Of a stretch of 64,000 nucleotides of DNA, positions 43,896 through 52,803 are shown one piece after another. Position 1 is the stretch's first letter; every line of letters starts with the position of its first letter. This DNA comes from Cellulomonas fimi. GTDB taxonomy: Bacteria > Actinomycetota > Actinomycetes > Actinomycetales > Cellulomonadaceae. The translations under genes and the position numbers were made by a program. The notes under the pieces were generated by a model, which saw nothing but the letters and a program-made list of their open reading frames with translations, did no database searches and was not told the origin of the DNA. The stretch is taken from positions 1-64,000 of the forward strand of contig NZ_JAPESW010000017.1 in assembly GCF_028527925.1 (NCBI RefSeq). The letters run 5' to 3'.

Positions 43896-44760
43896 GCGGG
43901 TCCCCATCACCGAGAACCCCACGCCCGACGCGGCCGCACCGCCGGTCTGCCCGCGGCACCCCGACCGGGTGTCGTACGTGCGCTGCCAGCGGTGCGGCCG
44001 TCCCGTGTGCCCGGACTGCCAGCGCCAGGCCGCGGTCGGCGTGCAGTGCGTGGACTGCGTGGCGGAGGCGTCGCGCGGCGCGCGTCCCGTGCGGACGGTG
44101 CTCGGCGGGCGCCGGCGCGAGGGCCGGCCCGTCGTCACGCTGACGATCATCGGCCTGTGCGTCGTGAGCTTCGTGCTGCAGCAGGTCGTGCCCGGCTGGA
44201 CGATCCGTTGGCTGTTCAGCCCGCTCGCCGGGCTGGTCGAGCCCTGGCGGTTCGTCACCGCGGCGTTCCTGCACTCCCCCGGCGGCGTCGTGCACCTCGC
44301 CGTCAACATGCTCGCGCTGTGGATGATCGGCCCGTACCTCGAGCAGGCGCTCGGTCGGGCCCGGTTCGTCACGCTCTACCTGATGAGCGCCCTGGGCGGG
44401 TCCGTCGCCGTCGTCCTGCTCGCCGACGCGCTCGACGCCTGGAACGTCGGCGTGCTCGGGGCGTCGGGGGCGATCTTCGGCCTGTTCGGCGCGGTCCTCG
44501 TCGTGATGCGCCGGCTCGGCGGCGACGTGCGCGGGATCCTCGTCGTCATCGGGCTCAACGTCGTCGTCGGGTTCGTCGTCTCCGGCATCTCCTGGCCCGC
44601 GCACCTGGGCGGGCTGTTCACGGGCCTGGCGCTGGGTGCGGCGTACGCCTACGCACCTGCGGAGCGGCGCCGGCAGGTCGCCGTCGTCGCGCCGCTCGTG
44701 GTGGCGGGGGTGCTGGTCACGGCCGCATGGCTCGCGTACTCGGCGGTCGGACTCGCCTGA
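43843..44760 (+). CDS. Rhomboid family intramembrane serine protease with N-terminal zinc-finger
   Basis: This membrane protease cuts within transmembrane helices. The N-terminus has a B-box-like cluster, CPRHPDRVSYVRCQRCGRPVCPDCQ. Six membrane segments follow, with HLAVNMLALWMIGPYLE, the active-site GASGAIFGLFG serine, and the histidine in WPAHLGGLFTG. The start is uncertain. The first canonical start upstream is the GTG at 43843 (305 residues, overlapping the cyclophilin gene by 53 bases), while the conserved region could start at an ATC at 43906 or a GTC at 43900. The nearest downstream GTG would remove the first Cys/His pair. Confidence 0.9.
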   Translation: MTVPSRTSSCSRSRSRTERVPITENPTPDAAAPPVCPRHPDRVSYVRCQRCGRPVCPDCQRQAAVGVQCVDCVAEASRGARPVRTVLGGRRREGRPVVTLTIIGLCVVSFVLQQVVPGWTIRWLFSPLAGLVEPWRFVTAAFLHSPGGVVHLAVNMLALWMIGPYLEQALGRARFVTLYLMSALGGSVAVVLLADALDAWNVGVLGASGAIFGLFGAVLVVMRRLGGDVRGILVVIGLNVVVGFVVSGISWPAHLGGLFTGLALGAAYAYAPAERRRQVAVVAPLVVAGVLVTAAWLAYSAVGLA

Positions 44761-45067
44761 CTCCCGTCGGGCTCGTCTGACTCGTCCCCAGGTGGCGCGC
44801 GTCACGCGTGGACGACGCACGGTCTGTCCACAGCCTGTTGACCTGCACGAACGCACTCTCTGTCCCCAGCGGTGCACAACCATGTGGATAACTACACGGC
44901 TGTAGTTCCACAGCTGTGAGCAACCTTGGGGACGGGGAGACGACGCCGAATTCCTTCGTCAGTACGGCCTGTGAGGACCCTACGAGCAGGGTCTGACATC
45001 GGCGGGAACGACGACGGCGGGGCCGGTCGTCGTCGACCAGCCCCGCCGTCCCGTCCTGCGCGCGGCG
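44761..45067. other. Convergent intergenic region with DnaA boxes and palindromes
   Basis: This 307-bp gap between two convergent stop codons contains the perfect DnaA box TGTGGATAA (44883-44891) and CTGTCCACA (44824-44832, one mismatch). An inverted repeat CTACA/TGTAG (44892-44905) and the palindrome CACAGCTGTG (44909-44918) also lie here. The crgA terminator is at the right end. I see no gene. As both flanking genes end here, promoter function is not expected. Confidence 0.7.
45013..45050 (-). terminator. Hairpin terminator downstream of crgA
   Basis: The arms GACGGCGGGGC (45013-45023) and GCCCCGCCGTC (45040-45050) form an 11-bp stem. Inner GGTC/GACC pairing extends it. It starts 18 bases past the crgA stop. 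Confidence 0.8.
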
Positions 45068-45316
45068 TCAGCGCCAGCGTGTCGTCATGCCGAAGCCCGC
45101 GATGATGAGCGTGAAGCCCACCGCGAGGTTCCACTGGCCGATGCCCGGGATCGGGTAGTCCGAGCCCGTGAGGTACGTGACCACGATCCACACGAGGCCG
45201 ACGAGCATCAGCCCCAGCATCACGGGGACGAACCACGGCGGGTTCGGCTTGGGGCCGGCCGACTTCTCGGGCGGCGGGATGTACGCGGCCTTCTTGCGCG
45301 ACCTCGACTCAGGCAC
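45068..45316 (-). CDS. crgA: Cell division protein CrgA
   Basis: CrgA is a small actinobacterial membrane protein that interacts with FtsZ and PBPs at the septum. The 82-residue product has the conserved PESRSRKKAAYIPPPEKS N-terminus, two membrane segments (WFVPVMLGLMLVGLVWIVVTYL and AVGFTLIIAGFGM), and a short C-terminus TRWR. The GTG at 45316 has AGGAG eight bases upstream. The crgA-sortase-pknB neighbourhood near the origin is conserved. Confidence 0.95.
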   Translation of the reverse strand: MPESRSRKKAAYIPPPEKSAGPKPNPPWFVPVMLGLMLVGLVWIVVTYLTGSDYPIPGIGQWNLAVGFTLIIAGFGMTTRWR

Positions 45317-45496
45317 GTCCGGGCTCCTGTCCAGCGGCGGTGCGCGACGCGTGGACGTCGCGCGAACGGACGGTGACGGGGTGTCACCGTGCGACAACGA
45401 TGTGACGTGGACGCCGCGCACCGTCACGGGCGCCACGCAACGTGACCTAGCGTAGTGGGCAGCAGCCCTCCGCCCGACCCCCTCGAGAGGACGACA

Positions 45497-46339
45497 GTGA
45501 CCGAGCACTCCCACCGTGCGCGGCGTCTCCTCGCGCGCGGGACGCTCTCGGTCGCCGTCGTGCTCGCCCTCTCGGGTGCGCTGTTCGCCGCCAACGCACG
45601 GTTCGCGCAGGCCAACGAGGGGGAGCGGCACCCGCAGGACCTCGCCGGCCTCGCCAGCGTCCAGAACGACCGCGTCGCGCGCCTGTCGACCGAGGTCGAC
45701 GCCCTGCGGACCGAGGTGGACGCGCTCGCCGAGGACGGCAGCGCCGACGCGAGCACCCAGCCCGGGCAGCCCGGCGCGGGCTACCTCGTGGAAGGCGGCG
45801 CGACGCCCGTCACGGGTCCCGGGCTCACGGTCCAGCTCGAGGACGCGCCCGCCCGCGAGGGCGTCGACCAGGACGTGCTGCTCGTGCACCAGCAGGACAT
45901 CCAGAACGTCATGAACGCGCTCTGGGCGGGCGGCGCCGAGGCGATGACGCTCCAGGGGCAGCGGGTGATCTCGACGAGCGCCTTCTGGTGCGTCGGCAAC
46001 GTCCTGAAGCTGCACGGGCGCGTCTACTCGCCGCCCTACGTCATCGAGGCCATCGGCGACCCGTCCGACCTGCGCGACGGGCTCGCCGCGTCGCCCGCCG
46101 TCGGGCTCTACCTGCGCGACGTCAAGGCCGTCGGCCTCGGCTGGTCCGTCGACCAGTCCGACGCGATGCAGATGCCGGCCTACTCCGGAGCCACCGAGCT
46201 CGAGTACGCGCGCGTCCCGGACGGTGTCGAGATCCTGCCCGGCCTCGAGGCCGCCGAGGAGGCCGCGAAGGACGAGGCACGCGCGACCGCGCAGACGCGC
46301 AGCACCGGCCCGGCCGGCCCAGGGAGCGACGATGACTGA
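45497..46339 (+). CDS. DUF881 membrane-anchored protein
   Basis: This 280-residue protein has one N-terminal membrane segment (LSVAVVLALSGALFAANARFA), a coiled-coil stretch with LASVQNDRVARLSTEVDALRTEVDAL, and the DUF881 domain with GPGLTVQLEDAP, VHQQDIQNVMNALWAGGAEAM and VIEAIGDPSDLRDGL. It resembles YlxW-type proteins near crgA in actinobacteria. The exact role is unknown. The GTG at 45497 is preceded by GAGAGGA and overlaps nothing upstream; the stop overlaps the sortase start. Confidence 0.9.
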   Translation: MTEHSHRARRLLARGTLSVAVVLALSGALFAANARFAQANEGERHPQDLAGLASVQNDRVARLSTEVDALRTEVDALAEDGSADASTQPGQPGAGYLVEGGATPVTGPGLTVQLEDAPAREGVDQDVLLVHQQDIQNVMNALWAGGAEAMTLQGQRVISTSAFWCVGNVLKLHGRVYSPPYVIEAIGDPSDLRDGLAASPAVGLYLRDVKAVGLGWSVDQSDAMQMPAYSGATELEYARVPDGVEILPGLEAAEEAAKDEARATAQTRSTGPAGPGSDDD

Positions 46340-47165
46340 CCCGGCCGCCACGGCGACCGCCACGCCCGACGGTCCGCCTCCCGCCGACCAGCCCGTCCGC
46401 ACCCGACGCGGCACCCGGCCCCGGCGCGGGGCGAGCCCGGCGCGGCAGCGCGCCTACACCGCCGTCGGTGTCGTCGGCGAGGTCCTCATCACCCTGGGCG
46501 TCCTGCTGTTCGCGTTCCTCGCCTGGCAGCTGTGGTGGACCGACGTCGAGGGCAACCGCGCGCAGGCCGAGATCGTCCGCGACCTCGACTGGGAGGTCGC
46601 ACCGACGCCCGAGCCGACCGCGACGCAGACCGGCCCGCTCGTCGCCGAGCCGCGGCGCGAGGACCCGCCCGTGCTGGAGGAGCCGCCGCACGCGACGACC
46701 TTCGCGACGATCCAGGTGCCGCGGTGGGCGGGCGAGCCCGAACGACCCGTGAGCCAGGGCACCGACCGCGCGACGGTGCTCGACGTGCTGGGCGTCGGCC
46801 ACTACGAGGGCACCGCGATGCCGGGCGGCGTCGGCAACTTCGCGCTCGCCGGCCACCGCACGACGTACGCCAAGCCGTTCAACCGGGTCGCGGAGCTGCA
46901 GGTGGGGGACCCGATCGTGGTCCGTACGTCCGACACCTGGTACGTCTACCGGGTGTCGTCGACCGAGATCGTCATGCCCACCGACGTCGACGTCATCGCA
47001 CCCGTGCCCGGCGACCCGGGCGCGACCCCCACCGAGCGGTTCATCACCCTCACGACGTGCCACCCGATGTTCTCCGCACGGGAACGGTTCATCGTGCACG
47101 GCACGTTCGACTACTGGGCGCCCGTGACGGACGGGACTCCCGCCGAGCTGCTGCCGGGCGCATGA
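46332..47165 (+). CDS. Class E sortase
   Basis: Sortases covalently anchor surface proteins or pilins to the cell wall. This 277-residue membrane protein has a basic N-terminus, a membrane segment (VGVVGEVLITLGVLLFAFLAW), and the sortase domain with catalytic His in FALAGHRTTYAKPF, Cys in ITLTTCHPMFS and Arg in RERFIVHG. It sits between DUF881 and pabA as in other actinobacteria. The ATG at 46332 overlaps the DUF881 stop by eight bases. An LPATG-bearing protein is encoded at 57608-59971, but pairing is not proven. Confidence 0.92.
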   Translation: MTDPAATATATPDGPPPADQPVRTRRGTRPRRGASPARQRAYTAVGVVGEVLITLGVLLFAFLAWQLWWTDVEGNRAQAEIVRDLDWEVAPTPEPTATQTGPLVAEPRREDPPVLEEPPHATTFATIQVPRWAGEPERPVSQGTDRATVLDVLGVGHYEGTAMPGGVGNFALAGHRTTYAKPFNRVAELQVGDPIVVRTSDTWYVYRVSSTEIVMPTDVDVIAPVPGDPGATPTERFITLTTCHPMFSARERFIVHGTFDYWAPVTDGTPAELLPGA

Positions 47166-47199
47166 TGTGCGCCCGTCGAATCCACGTGACAGGAGACCG

Positions 47200-47361
47200 A
47201 TGATGTACGGGTGGCTGTGGCGTCACCTGCCGGGACCGTCCGTGGTCCGGGCGCTGATCCTGGCGGTCGCCGCGTTCCTCGTGCTCGCCGCGTGCTTCCT
47301 GTGGGTGTTCCCGGCGGTCGCGCCGTTCATGCCGTTCAACGAGACCACCGTGGGGGAGTGA
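47200..47361 (+). CDS. Small membrane protein
   Basis: This protein of about 53 residues has one hydrophobic helix (ALILAVAAFLVLAACFLWVF) and a conserved-looking end PFMPFNETTVGE. AGGAG lies just upstream of two adjacent ATGs (47200 and 47203), either of which could be used. It is in the sortase-pabA operon with short gaps. The function is unknown. Confidence 0.75.
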   Translation: MMYGWLWRHLPGPSVVRALILAVAAFLVLAACFLWVFPAVAPFMPFNETTVGE

Positions 47362-47362
47362 C

Positions 47363-47986
47363 GTGACCCGGATCCTGGTGATCGACAACTACGACTCGTT
47401 CGTCTACACGATCGTCGGCTACCTCAACCAGCTGGGTGCCGAGACGGTCGTCGTCCGCAACGACGCCGTCCCGCCGCTGTCCGAGCGCGGCGACTTCGAC
47501 GGGGTGCTCGTGTCCCCCGGCCCGGGCACGCCCGCCGAGGCCGGTCAGAGCATGCAGGTGATCCGCGACTGCGCCGAGAGCGCGACGCCCATGCTCGGCG
47601 TGTGCCTCGGCCACCAGGCGCTCGGCGAGGTCTACGGCGGGACCGTGACCCACGCGCCCGAGCTCATGCACGGCAAGACGAGCGAGGTCGAGCACGACGG
47701 CGAGGGCGTCCTCGCGGGCCTGCCGACGCCGTTCACCGCGACCCGCTACCACTCGCTCGCCGTCGTCGACGGGACCGTGTCCGACGAGCTCGAGGTCACC
47801 GCGACCACGCACGGCATCATCATGGGCCTGCAGCACCGGACCCTCCCGCTGCACGGCGTGCAGTTCCACCCCGAGTCGGTGCTCACCGAGGGCGGCCACC
47901 GGCTGCTCGCGAACTGGCTGACCGTGTGCGGCGACGAGGAGGCCGTCGCGCGGTCGGAGGGCCTGCACCCGCTCGTCCGCCTCTGA
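47363..47986 (+). CDS. pabA: Class I glutamine amidotransferase (PabA/TrpG type)
   Basis: This 207-residue subunit releases ammonia from glutamine for aminodeoxychorismate (folate) or anthranilate (tryptophan) synthase. It has ILVIDNYDSFVYTIVGYL, the oxyanion LVSPGPGTPAEAG, nucleophile Cys in GVCLGHQALGE, and His-Glu in GVQFHPESVLTEGG. A PabA role is preferred because this gene near pknB is usually annotated so in actinobacteria, and no trpE is adjacent. The GTG at 47363 is one base after the previous stop. Confidence 0.9.
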   Translation: MTRILVIDNYDSFVYTIVGYLNQLGAETVVVRNDAVPPLSERGDFDGVLVSPGPGTPAEAGQSMQVIRDCAESATPMLGVCLGHQALGEVYGGTVTHAPELMHGKTSEVEHDGEGVLAGLPTPFTATRYHSLAVVDGTVSDELEVTATTHGIIMGLQHRTLPLHGVQFHPESVLTEGGHRLLANWLTVCGDEEAVARSEGLHPLVRL

Positions 47987-48007
47987 CGGCGGCACACGCA
48001 CCACAGC

Positions 48008-48043
48008 GAAGGCCCCGCCCGTCCGGAGACGAGCGGGGCCTTC
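48008..48043. terminator. Bidirectional terminator between pabA and pknB
   Basis: The perfect 11-bp arms GAAGGCCCCGC (48008-48018) and GCGGGGCCTTC (48033-48043) have a 14-base loop. The hairpin lies between convergent stop codons. Confidence 0.85.
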
Positions 48044-48059
48044 CGCATGCCGTGGCGCG

Positions 48060-50069
48060 CTACGGCTTGGGGGTCTGGGTCGGCTGGCCGTTGTTGTTGC
48101 CGCCGCCACCCGGGCCCTTCGAGACGTGCAGGTCGATCTGCTGACCCGGCTCGACCTCGGACCCGCCGTCGGGCTCGACGCGGATCACCTGGTTGACGGG
48201 CGACTCGGACTGCTCGTCGACGCGCCGCACGTTGGTCAGGCCCGCCTGGGCCAGCGCCTGCACGGCCTGGTCGTACGACATCCCGACCAGGTTCTCCGGC
48301 ACGACCGGGTTCTCGGGTGCGATGGCGATCTCGATGTTGATCGTCGTGTCCTGCGGCACGAGCGAGCCTGCGGGCTTGTCCTGCGAGATGACCGTGTCCG
48401 GCGGCTGCTCGTTGGTCTCCCGCTCGCGCGAGTTGGCGTTGAGCGACGCGTCGTTGAGCAGCTGCTCGGCCTCGGCCCGCGTCTTGCCGGCCAGGTCGGG
48501 CACCTGCACGTTGCCGGACGACACGAACAGCTTCACCGGGCTGCCGGACGACGCCGACTCGCCCTCGGCGGGCTCGGTGCGCGTGACGCGGCCCTTGGGC
48601 TGCTTGGGGTCGTCCTCGGAGGTCCGGTTCGGGTCGACCGTGAGACCGGCGGCCTCGATCGCCGCGACGGCCTCCTGCTCGGTCATCCCGGCCAGGCCCG
48701 TCGGGACGGTCGTGGTCGCGGGGCCGGTCGAGAACGTGACGGTGACGTTGTCGAGCTTCTCGACGGGCGTGCCGGCGGCGGGGTCGGACTTGATCGCCTC
48801 GCCCTCGGGGACCGTGTCGGACGGTTCCTCCGCGGGCGTGAACTGCAGCTCCGCGTCCTCGATCTTCTTCTCGGCCTCCTCGCGCGTGAGCCCCACGACG
48901 TCGGGGACGGTGAGCTCCTCGGGGGCGTTGCTGCGCGAGTTCGCGACCAGCAGCGCGATGATGCCCGCGACCGCGAGGACCGCGATGCCGATGAGGACCC
49001 ACATGAGCCACGGCTTGCGACCCTCGTCCTCGGGCTCCTCGGGGAGGCCCGCAGGCGTCGTCGGCTGCAGACCCGTCTGGGCCCACGGCGACGTCGGCGC
49101 CATGGCCTGCGTCGCCGCGACGGCCGGGGGCGCCATGACCTGCGTGGCCTCCGCCGCGGCGAGCGCGGCACCGGCCGCGACGGCACCGACGGCGGGCGCG
49201 CTGACCACGCCGCCGCGCAGGACGGCCTCGAGGTCGGCGCGGAACTCCGCGGCCGTCGAGTACCGCGCGTCGCGCTCCTTGGCGAGCGCCTTGGCCGTGA
49301 TCCGGTCGAGCGCCTCGGGCACGTCGGACGCGAACTGCGACGGCGTGGGCGCGGTCTCGCGGACGTGCTGGTAGGCGACGGCGACGGGGGAGTCGCCGGT
49401 GAACGGCGGACGGCCCGTGAGCAGCTCGAACAGCAGGCAGCCCGTCGAGTAGAGGTCGGAGCGCGCGTCGACCTGCTCGCCGCGGGCCTGCTCGGGCGAC
49501 AGGTACTGCGCGGTGCCGATGACGGCCTGCGTCTGCGTCATGGTCGCGGCGGAGTCGGCGACCGCGCGGGCGATGCCGAAGTCCATGACCTTGACCGCAC
49601 CCGTCGGCGTGAGCATGACGTTCGCGGGCTTGATGTCCCGGTGCACGATGCCCGCGTGGTGCGAGTACTCGAGCGCGGACAGCACGCCCGCGGTGATCTC
49701 GACCGCCTCCTCGATGGGCACCGCGTGCCCGTCGCGCAGGATGCCGCGGACCGTGTGACCCTCGACGTACTCCATGACGATGAACGGCACGTGCGCGACG
49801 ACGCCCGTCGGCTCGGTGAAGACGTCCTCGCCCGTGTCGTAGACCGCGACGATCGCCGGGTGGTTCAGGGCCGCGGCGGCCTGCGCCTCGCGCCGGAACC
49901 GGTTCTGGAAGGAGGGGTCGCGCGCGAGGTCCGAGCGCAGGATCTTGATCGCGACCGTGCGGCCGAGCCGGGTGTCGTGGCCGATGTGCACCTCGGCCAT
50001 GCCACCGCGCCCGATGAGCTCGCCGACCTCGTACCGTCCGGCGAGGATCCGGGATCCGTCGTCCACCAC
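48060..50069 (-). CDS. pknB: Serine/threonine protein kinase PknB with PASTA domains
   Basis: This transmembrane kinase senses peptidoglycan or muropeptides and controls growth. The 669-residue product has a kinase domain (about 12-275) with the glycine loop GELIGRGGMAEV, catalytic HRDIKPANVM, DFGIA, and activation-loop TQTQAVIGTAQYLSPEQ. One membrane segment (WVLIGIAVLAVAGIIALLVA, about 350-370) follows, then four extracellular PASTA repeats beginning TVPDVVGL, PTGLAGMT, VPDLAGKT and PENLVGMS. It is the last gene of the operon; its GTG overlaps the pknA stop by one base. Confidence 0.97.
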   Translation of the reverse strand: MVDDGSRILAGRYEVGELIGRGGMAEVHIGHDTRLGRTVAIKILRSDLARDPSFQNRFRREAQAAAALNHPAIVAVYDTGEDVFTEPTGVVAHVPFIVMEYVEGHTVRGILRDGHAVPIEEAVEITAGVLSALEYSHHAGIVHRDIKPANVMLTPTGAVKVMDFGIARAVADSAATMTQTQAVIGTAQYLSPEQARGEQVDARSDLYSTGCLLFELLTGRPPFTGDSPVAVAYQHVRETAPTPSQFASDVPEALDRITAKALAKERDARYSTAAEFRADLEAVLRGGVVSAPAVGAVAAGAALAAAEATQVMAPPAVAATQAMAPTSPWAQTGLQPTTPAGLPEEPEDEGRKPWLMWVLIGIAVLAVAGIIALLVANSRSNAPEELTVPDVVGLTREEAEKKIEDAELQFTPAEEPSDTVPEGEAIKSDPAAGTPVEKLDNVTVTFSTGPATTTVPTGLAGMTEQEAVAAIEAAGLTVDPNRTSEDDPKQPKGRVTRTEPAEGESASSGSPVKLFVSSGNVQVPDLAGKTRAEAEQLLNDASLNANSRERETNEQPPDTVISQDKPAGSLVPQDTTINIEIAIAPENPVVPENLVGMSYDQAVQALAQAGLTNVRRVDEQSESPVNQVIRVEPDGGSEVEPGQQIDLHVSKGPGGGGNNNGQPTQTPKP

Positions 50070-51358
50070 TAGGCGTCCTTCACTTCCGTCGTCAGCGGGC
50101 GCGCGGGACCGTCACCGCGCCCGTCCACCGAGATCATCCCATCGGGACTGCCGCGACGAGGGTACTGACTGCCGTCGTCGCGTGGGGGCGTGCTGAGCGC
50201 GACGACGGCCCCGGGCGGTCCGTCGAGGGGTGCGGCCCTGGTCAGGCCGTTGGCGAGGGCCGCGCCGAGCAGCGCGACCAGGAGCAGCACGAGCGCGAGC
50301 AGCGGCCAGCGGAACCGCGAGAAGCGGCCGAGCCGCGGTCCGCTGGTCCGCAGCGAGGCGACGTTCACGTGCCGCGGCGTGCTCGACGCACGCGCGCGCG
50401 GCTCGTCGCGGCGGGTGCGACGCGGCGGGTACGTCGGCGGCGGCTCGTCCGACGCGGCACGTGCGGTGGTCACCGCCGTCGCGAACGTGTCGACCGGGCG
50501 CGAGATCTTCGAGACCAGGACCGGGACGCCGCTGGGCGGGGTGCGCGGCACGAGCTTGTCGAACAGCCCGGCGAGCTCCTCGCCCGACTGCGGACGCTGC
50601 GCGGGGTCCTTCGACAGCAGGCGCATGACGAGCGCGGCGAGGTGCTTGTCGACGCTCGACGGCAGCGGCGGCACCGCGTTGTTGACGTGCGCGACCGCGA
50701 TGTCGACCGCCGTCGGCCCCGTGAAGGGGCGGTGCCCGACGAGCGCCTCGTACGCGACCACGCCGAGCGAGTACAGGTCGGACAGCGGCGTCGCGGCCTT
50801 GCCGACGGCCTGCTCGGGCGACAGGTACTGCGCGGTGCCCATGACCATGCCGGTCGCGGTCATGGTGATCTGGTTCTGCGCGAGCGAGACGCCGAAGTCG
50901 GTGATCTTCACGCGGCCGCCGCGGCCGAGCAGGATGTTGCCGGGCTTGACGTCGCGGTGCACGACGCCCGCCAGGTGCGCCGCGTGCAGGGCGCGTGCCG
51001 TCTGCGCGAGGATCGGCAGCAGCCGGCGCGGCGTGAGGACCGGCTCGCGCTCGAGCAGGTCGGACAGGGGCTCGCCGACGACGAGCTCCATCACGAGGAA
51101 CGCGGACCCGTCCTGCTCGCCGTAGTCGAACAGCTGCGCGATCGACGGGTGGTGCAGCGACGCCGAGTTGCGCGCCTCGGTGCGGAAGCGCTCGAGGAAG
51201 CCGGGGTCGCCCGCGAACTCCTCCTTGAGCACCTTGACCGCGACGGGACGCGCGAGCGCGTCGTCGTGCGCCGCCCACACCTCGCCCATGCCGCCGGTCG
51301 CGATCGGCTTGATGAGCCGGTACCGGCCGTCGAGGGCCACGCCTGCCGCCGTCCTCAC
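50069..51358 (-). CDS. pknA: Serine/threonine protein kinase PknA
   Basis: This 429-residue kinase lacks PASTA repeats. The catalytic domain (about 9-275) has IKPIATGGMGEVWAAHD, VVHRDVKPGNILL, and DFGVSLAQ with activation loop TMTATGMVMGTAQYLSPE. A basic Arg/Thr-rich linker leads to one membrane segment (WPLLALVLLLVALLGAALA) and a short outer tail. It works with PknB to phosphorylate cell division and wall-synthesis proteins. The GTG start at 51358 overlaps the pbpA stop. Confidence 0.94.
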   Translation of the reverse strand: MRTAAGVALDGRYRLIKPIATGGMGEVWAAHDDALARPVAVKVLKEEFAGDPGFLERFRTEARNSASLHHPSIAQLFDYGEQDGSAFLVMELVVGEPLSDLLEREPVLTPRRLLPILAQTARALHAAHLAGVVHRDVKPGNILLGRGGRVKITDFGVSLAQNQITMTATGMVMGTAQYLSPEQAVGKAATPLSDLYSLGVVAYEALVGHRPFTGPTAVDIAVAHVNNAVPPLPSSVDKHLAALVMRLLSKDPAQRPQSGEELAGLFDKLVPRTPPSGVPVLVSKISRPVDTFATAVTTARAASDEPPPTYPPRRTRRDEPRARASSTPRHVNVASLRTSGPRLGRFSRFRWPLLALVLLLVALLGAALANGLTRAAPLDGPPGAVVALSTPPRDDGSQYPRRGSPDGMISVDGRGDGPARPLTTEVKDA

Positions 51359-52803
51359 GATCCCAGCACCGCCTGGATGACGGCCTTCGCGATGGGCGCG
51401 GCCACGCGACCGCCCGTCGCCTCGTTGCCGGCGCTGCCGCCGTGCTCGACGATCACCGCGACCGCGACCCGAGGTGCGTCGGCGGGGGCGAACGCGGTGA
51501 ACCACGCGTGGGGCGCCTGGTCGTCGCCGGTCTGGGCCGTGCCCGTCTTCCCGGCGACCTGCACCCCCGGGATCTGCGCGGCGGTGCCCGACCCGTCGGC
51601 GACCACGCCGACCATCATGTCGCGCAGCGCGGCGGCGGTCCCGGGCGACACGGCGGTCGACAGCAGCTCCGGCTCGGTCTCGTCGACGGTGTGCAGGTCG
51701 GCGGAGCGGACCGTCTGGACCAGGTACGGCGTCATGAGCCGGCCCTCGTTCGCGATCGCGGCCGACACCATCGCCATCTGGATGGGCGTCGCCCGGACGT
51801 CGCGCTGGCCGATCGCCGAGCCGGCCGTCTCGGGGGCGTCGAGGTCGTCGGGGAAGACCGAGGGCACGACGACGGTGGGGATGGTGAGCCCTTCGTTGAA
51901 GCCGAACCGCTCGGCCTGCGTGCGCAGCGCGTCGTCCCCGAGGTCGAGGCCGAGCTGCGCGAACGACGTGTTGCACGAGACGCGCAGCGCGTCCGCGAGC
52001 GTGATCGGGTCGGCGCCGCACCCGCCGCCGCCGAAGTTGCCGACCGTGGCCGTGGTCTGCGGCAGGTCGAGCACGACCGGCGCGGGCAGCGGCGACTGCG
52101 GCGTGTACGAGCCGCTCTCGAGGGCCGCCGCGGCCGTGACCAGCTTGAACGTCGACCCGGGCGGGTAGACCTCCTTGGTCGCGTTCGAGCGCAGCGGGTT
52201 GCCGTCGGCCGTCGACAGCGCCGAGAACGCCTCGCCGGCCGCCTTCGTGTCGTGCGTCGCCAGCAGGTTCGGGTCGAAGCCCGGCGTCGAGACGAGCGCG
52301 AGGATCTTGCCGGTCGCCGGCTCGATCGCGACGACGGCGCCCTGCTGGTCGCCGAGCCCGTCGCGCGCGGCCTGCTGCGCCGCCGGGAGCAGGGTCGTCT
52401 CGACCGCGGCGCCCTCGGGGCGGCGGCCCGTGAGCATGTCGCGCACGCGCGTGAAGAACAGCTGGTCACCGCGGCCCGTGAGCGCGTCGTTCGCGGCGAG
52501 CTCGAGCTCGGTGCGCCCGTTGACCACCGAGTAGAACCCGGTGACCGACGACCACAGGTCGCCGCCCGTGTACGAGCGCTGGTAGCCGAACGCGTCGTCC
52601 ACGGGCGCCGACGACGCGACCGCCTCGCCCGCGACGACGATCGGGCCGCGCGCGTTGCCGAACTCGCGGTACAGCGTGCGGACGTTGCGCGGGTCGTTGT
52701 TGAGGGTGTCCGCCTGGACGTACTGGACCCACGTCGTGCCGCCCATGAGCACGACGAACATCACGAGGACCACCGTCGCGAGGCGGCGCAGGGGAGTGTT
52801 CAC
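51355..52803 (-). CDS. pbpA: Penicillin-binding protein (PbpA/FtsI-like transpeptidase)
   Basis: This membrane-anchored transpeptidase cross-links peptidoglycan. The 482-residue protein has an N-terminal membrane segment (LATVVLVMFVVLMGGTTWV) and a pedestal region. The transpeptidase domain has active-site STFK (YPPGSTFKLV), the SxN-type SCNTS and the KTGTAQ motif near the end. It is paired with ftsW in the operon, as with PbpA-RodA. The GTG at 52803 overlaps the ftsW stop. Length and motifs match mycobacterial PbpA. Confidence 0.95.
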   Translation of the reverse strand: MNTPLRRLATVVLVMFVVLMGGTTWVQYVQADTLNNDPRNVRTLYREFGNARGPIVVAGEAVASSAPVDDAFGYQRSYTGGDLWSSVTGFYSVVNGRTELELAANDALTGRGDQLFFTRVRDMLTGRRPEGAAVETTLLPAAQQAARDGLGDQQGAVVAIEPATGKILALVSTPGFDPNLLATHDTKAAGEAFSALSTADGNPLRSNATKEVYPPGSTFKLVTAAAALESGSYTPQSPLPAPVVLDLPQTTATVGNFGGGGCGADPITLADALRVSCNTSFAQLGLDLGDDALRTQAERFGFNEGLTIPTVVVPSVFPDDLDAPETAGSAIGQRDVRATPIQMAMVSAAIANEGRLMTPYLVQTVRSADLHTVDETEPELLSTAVSPGTAAALRDMMVGVVADGSGTAAQIPGVQVAGKTGTAQTGDDQAPHAWFTAFAPADAPRVAVAVIVEHGGSAGNEATGGRVAAPIAKAVIQAVLGS

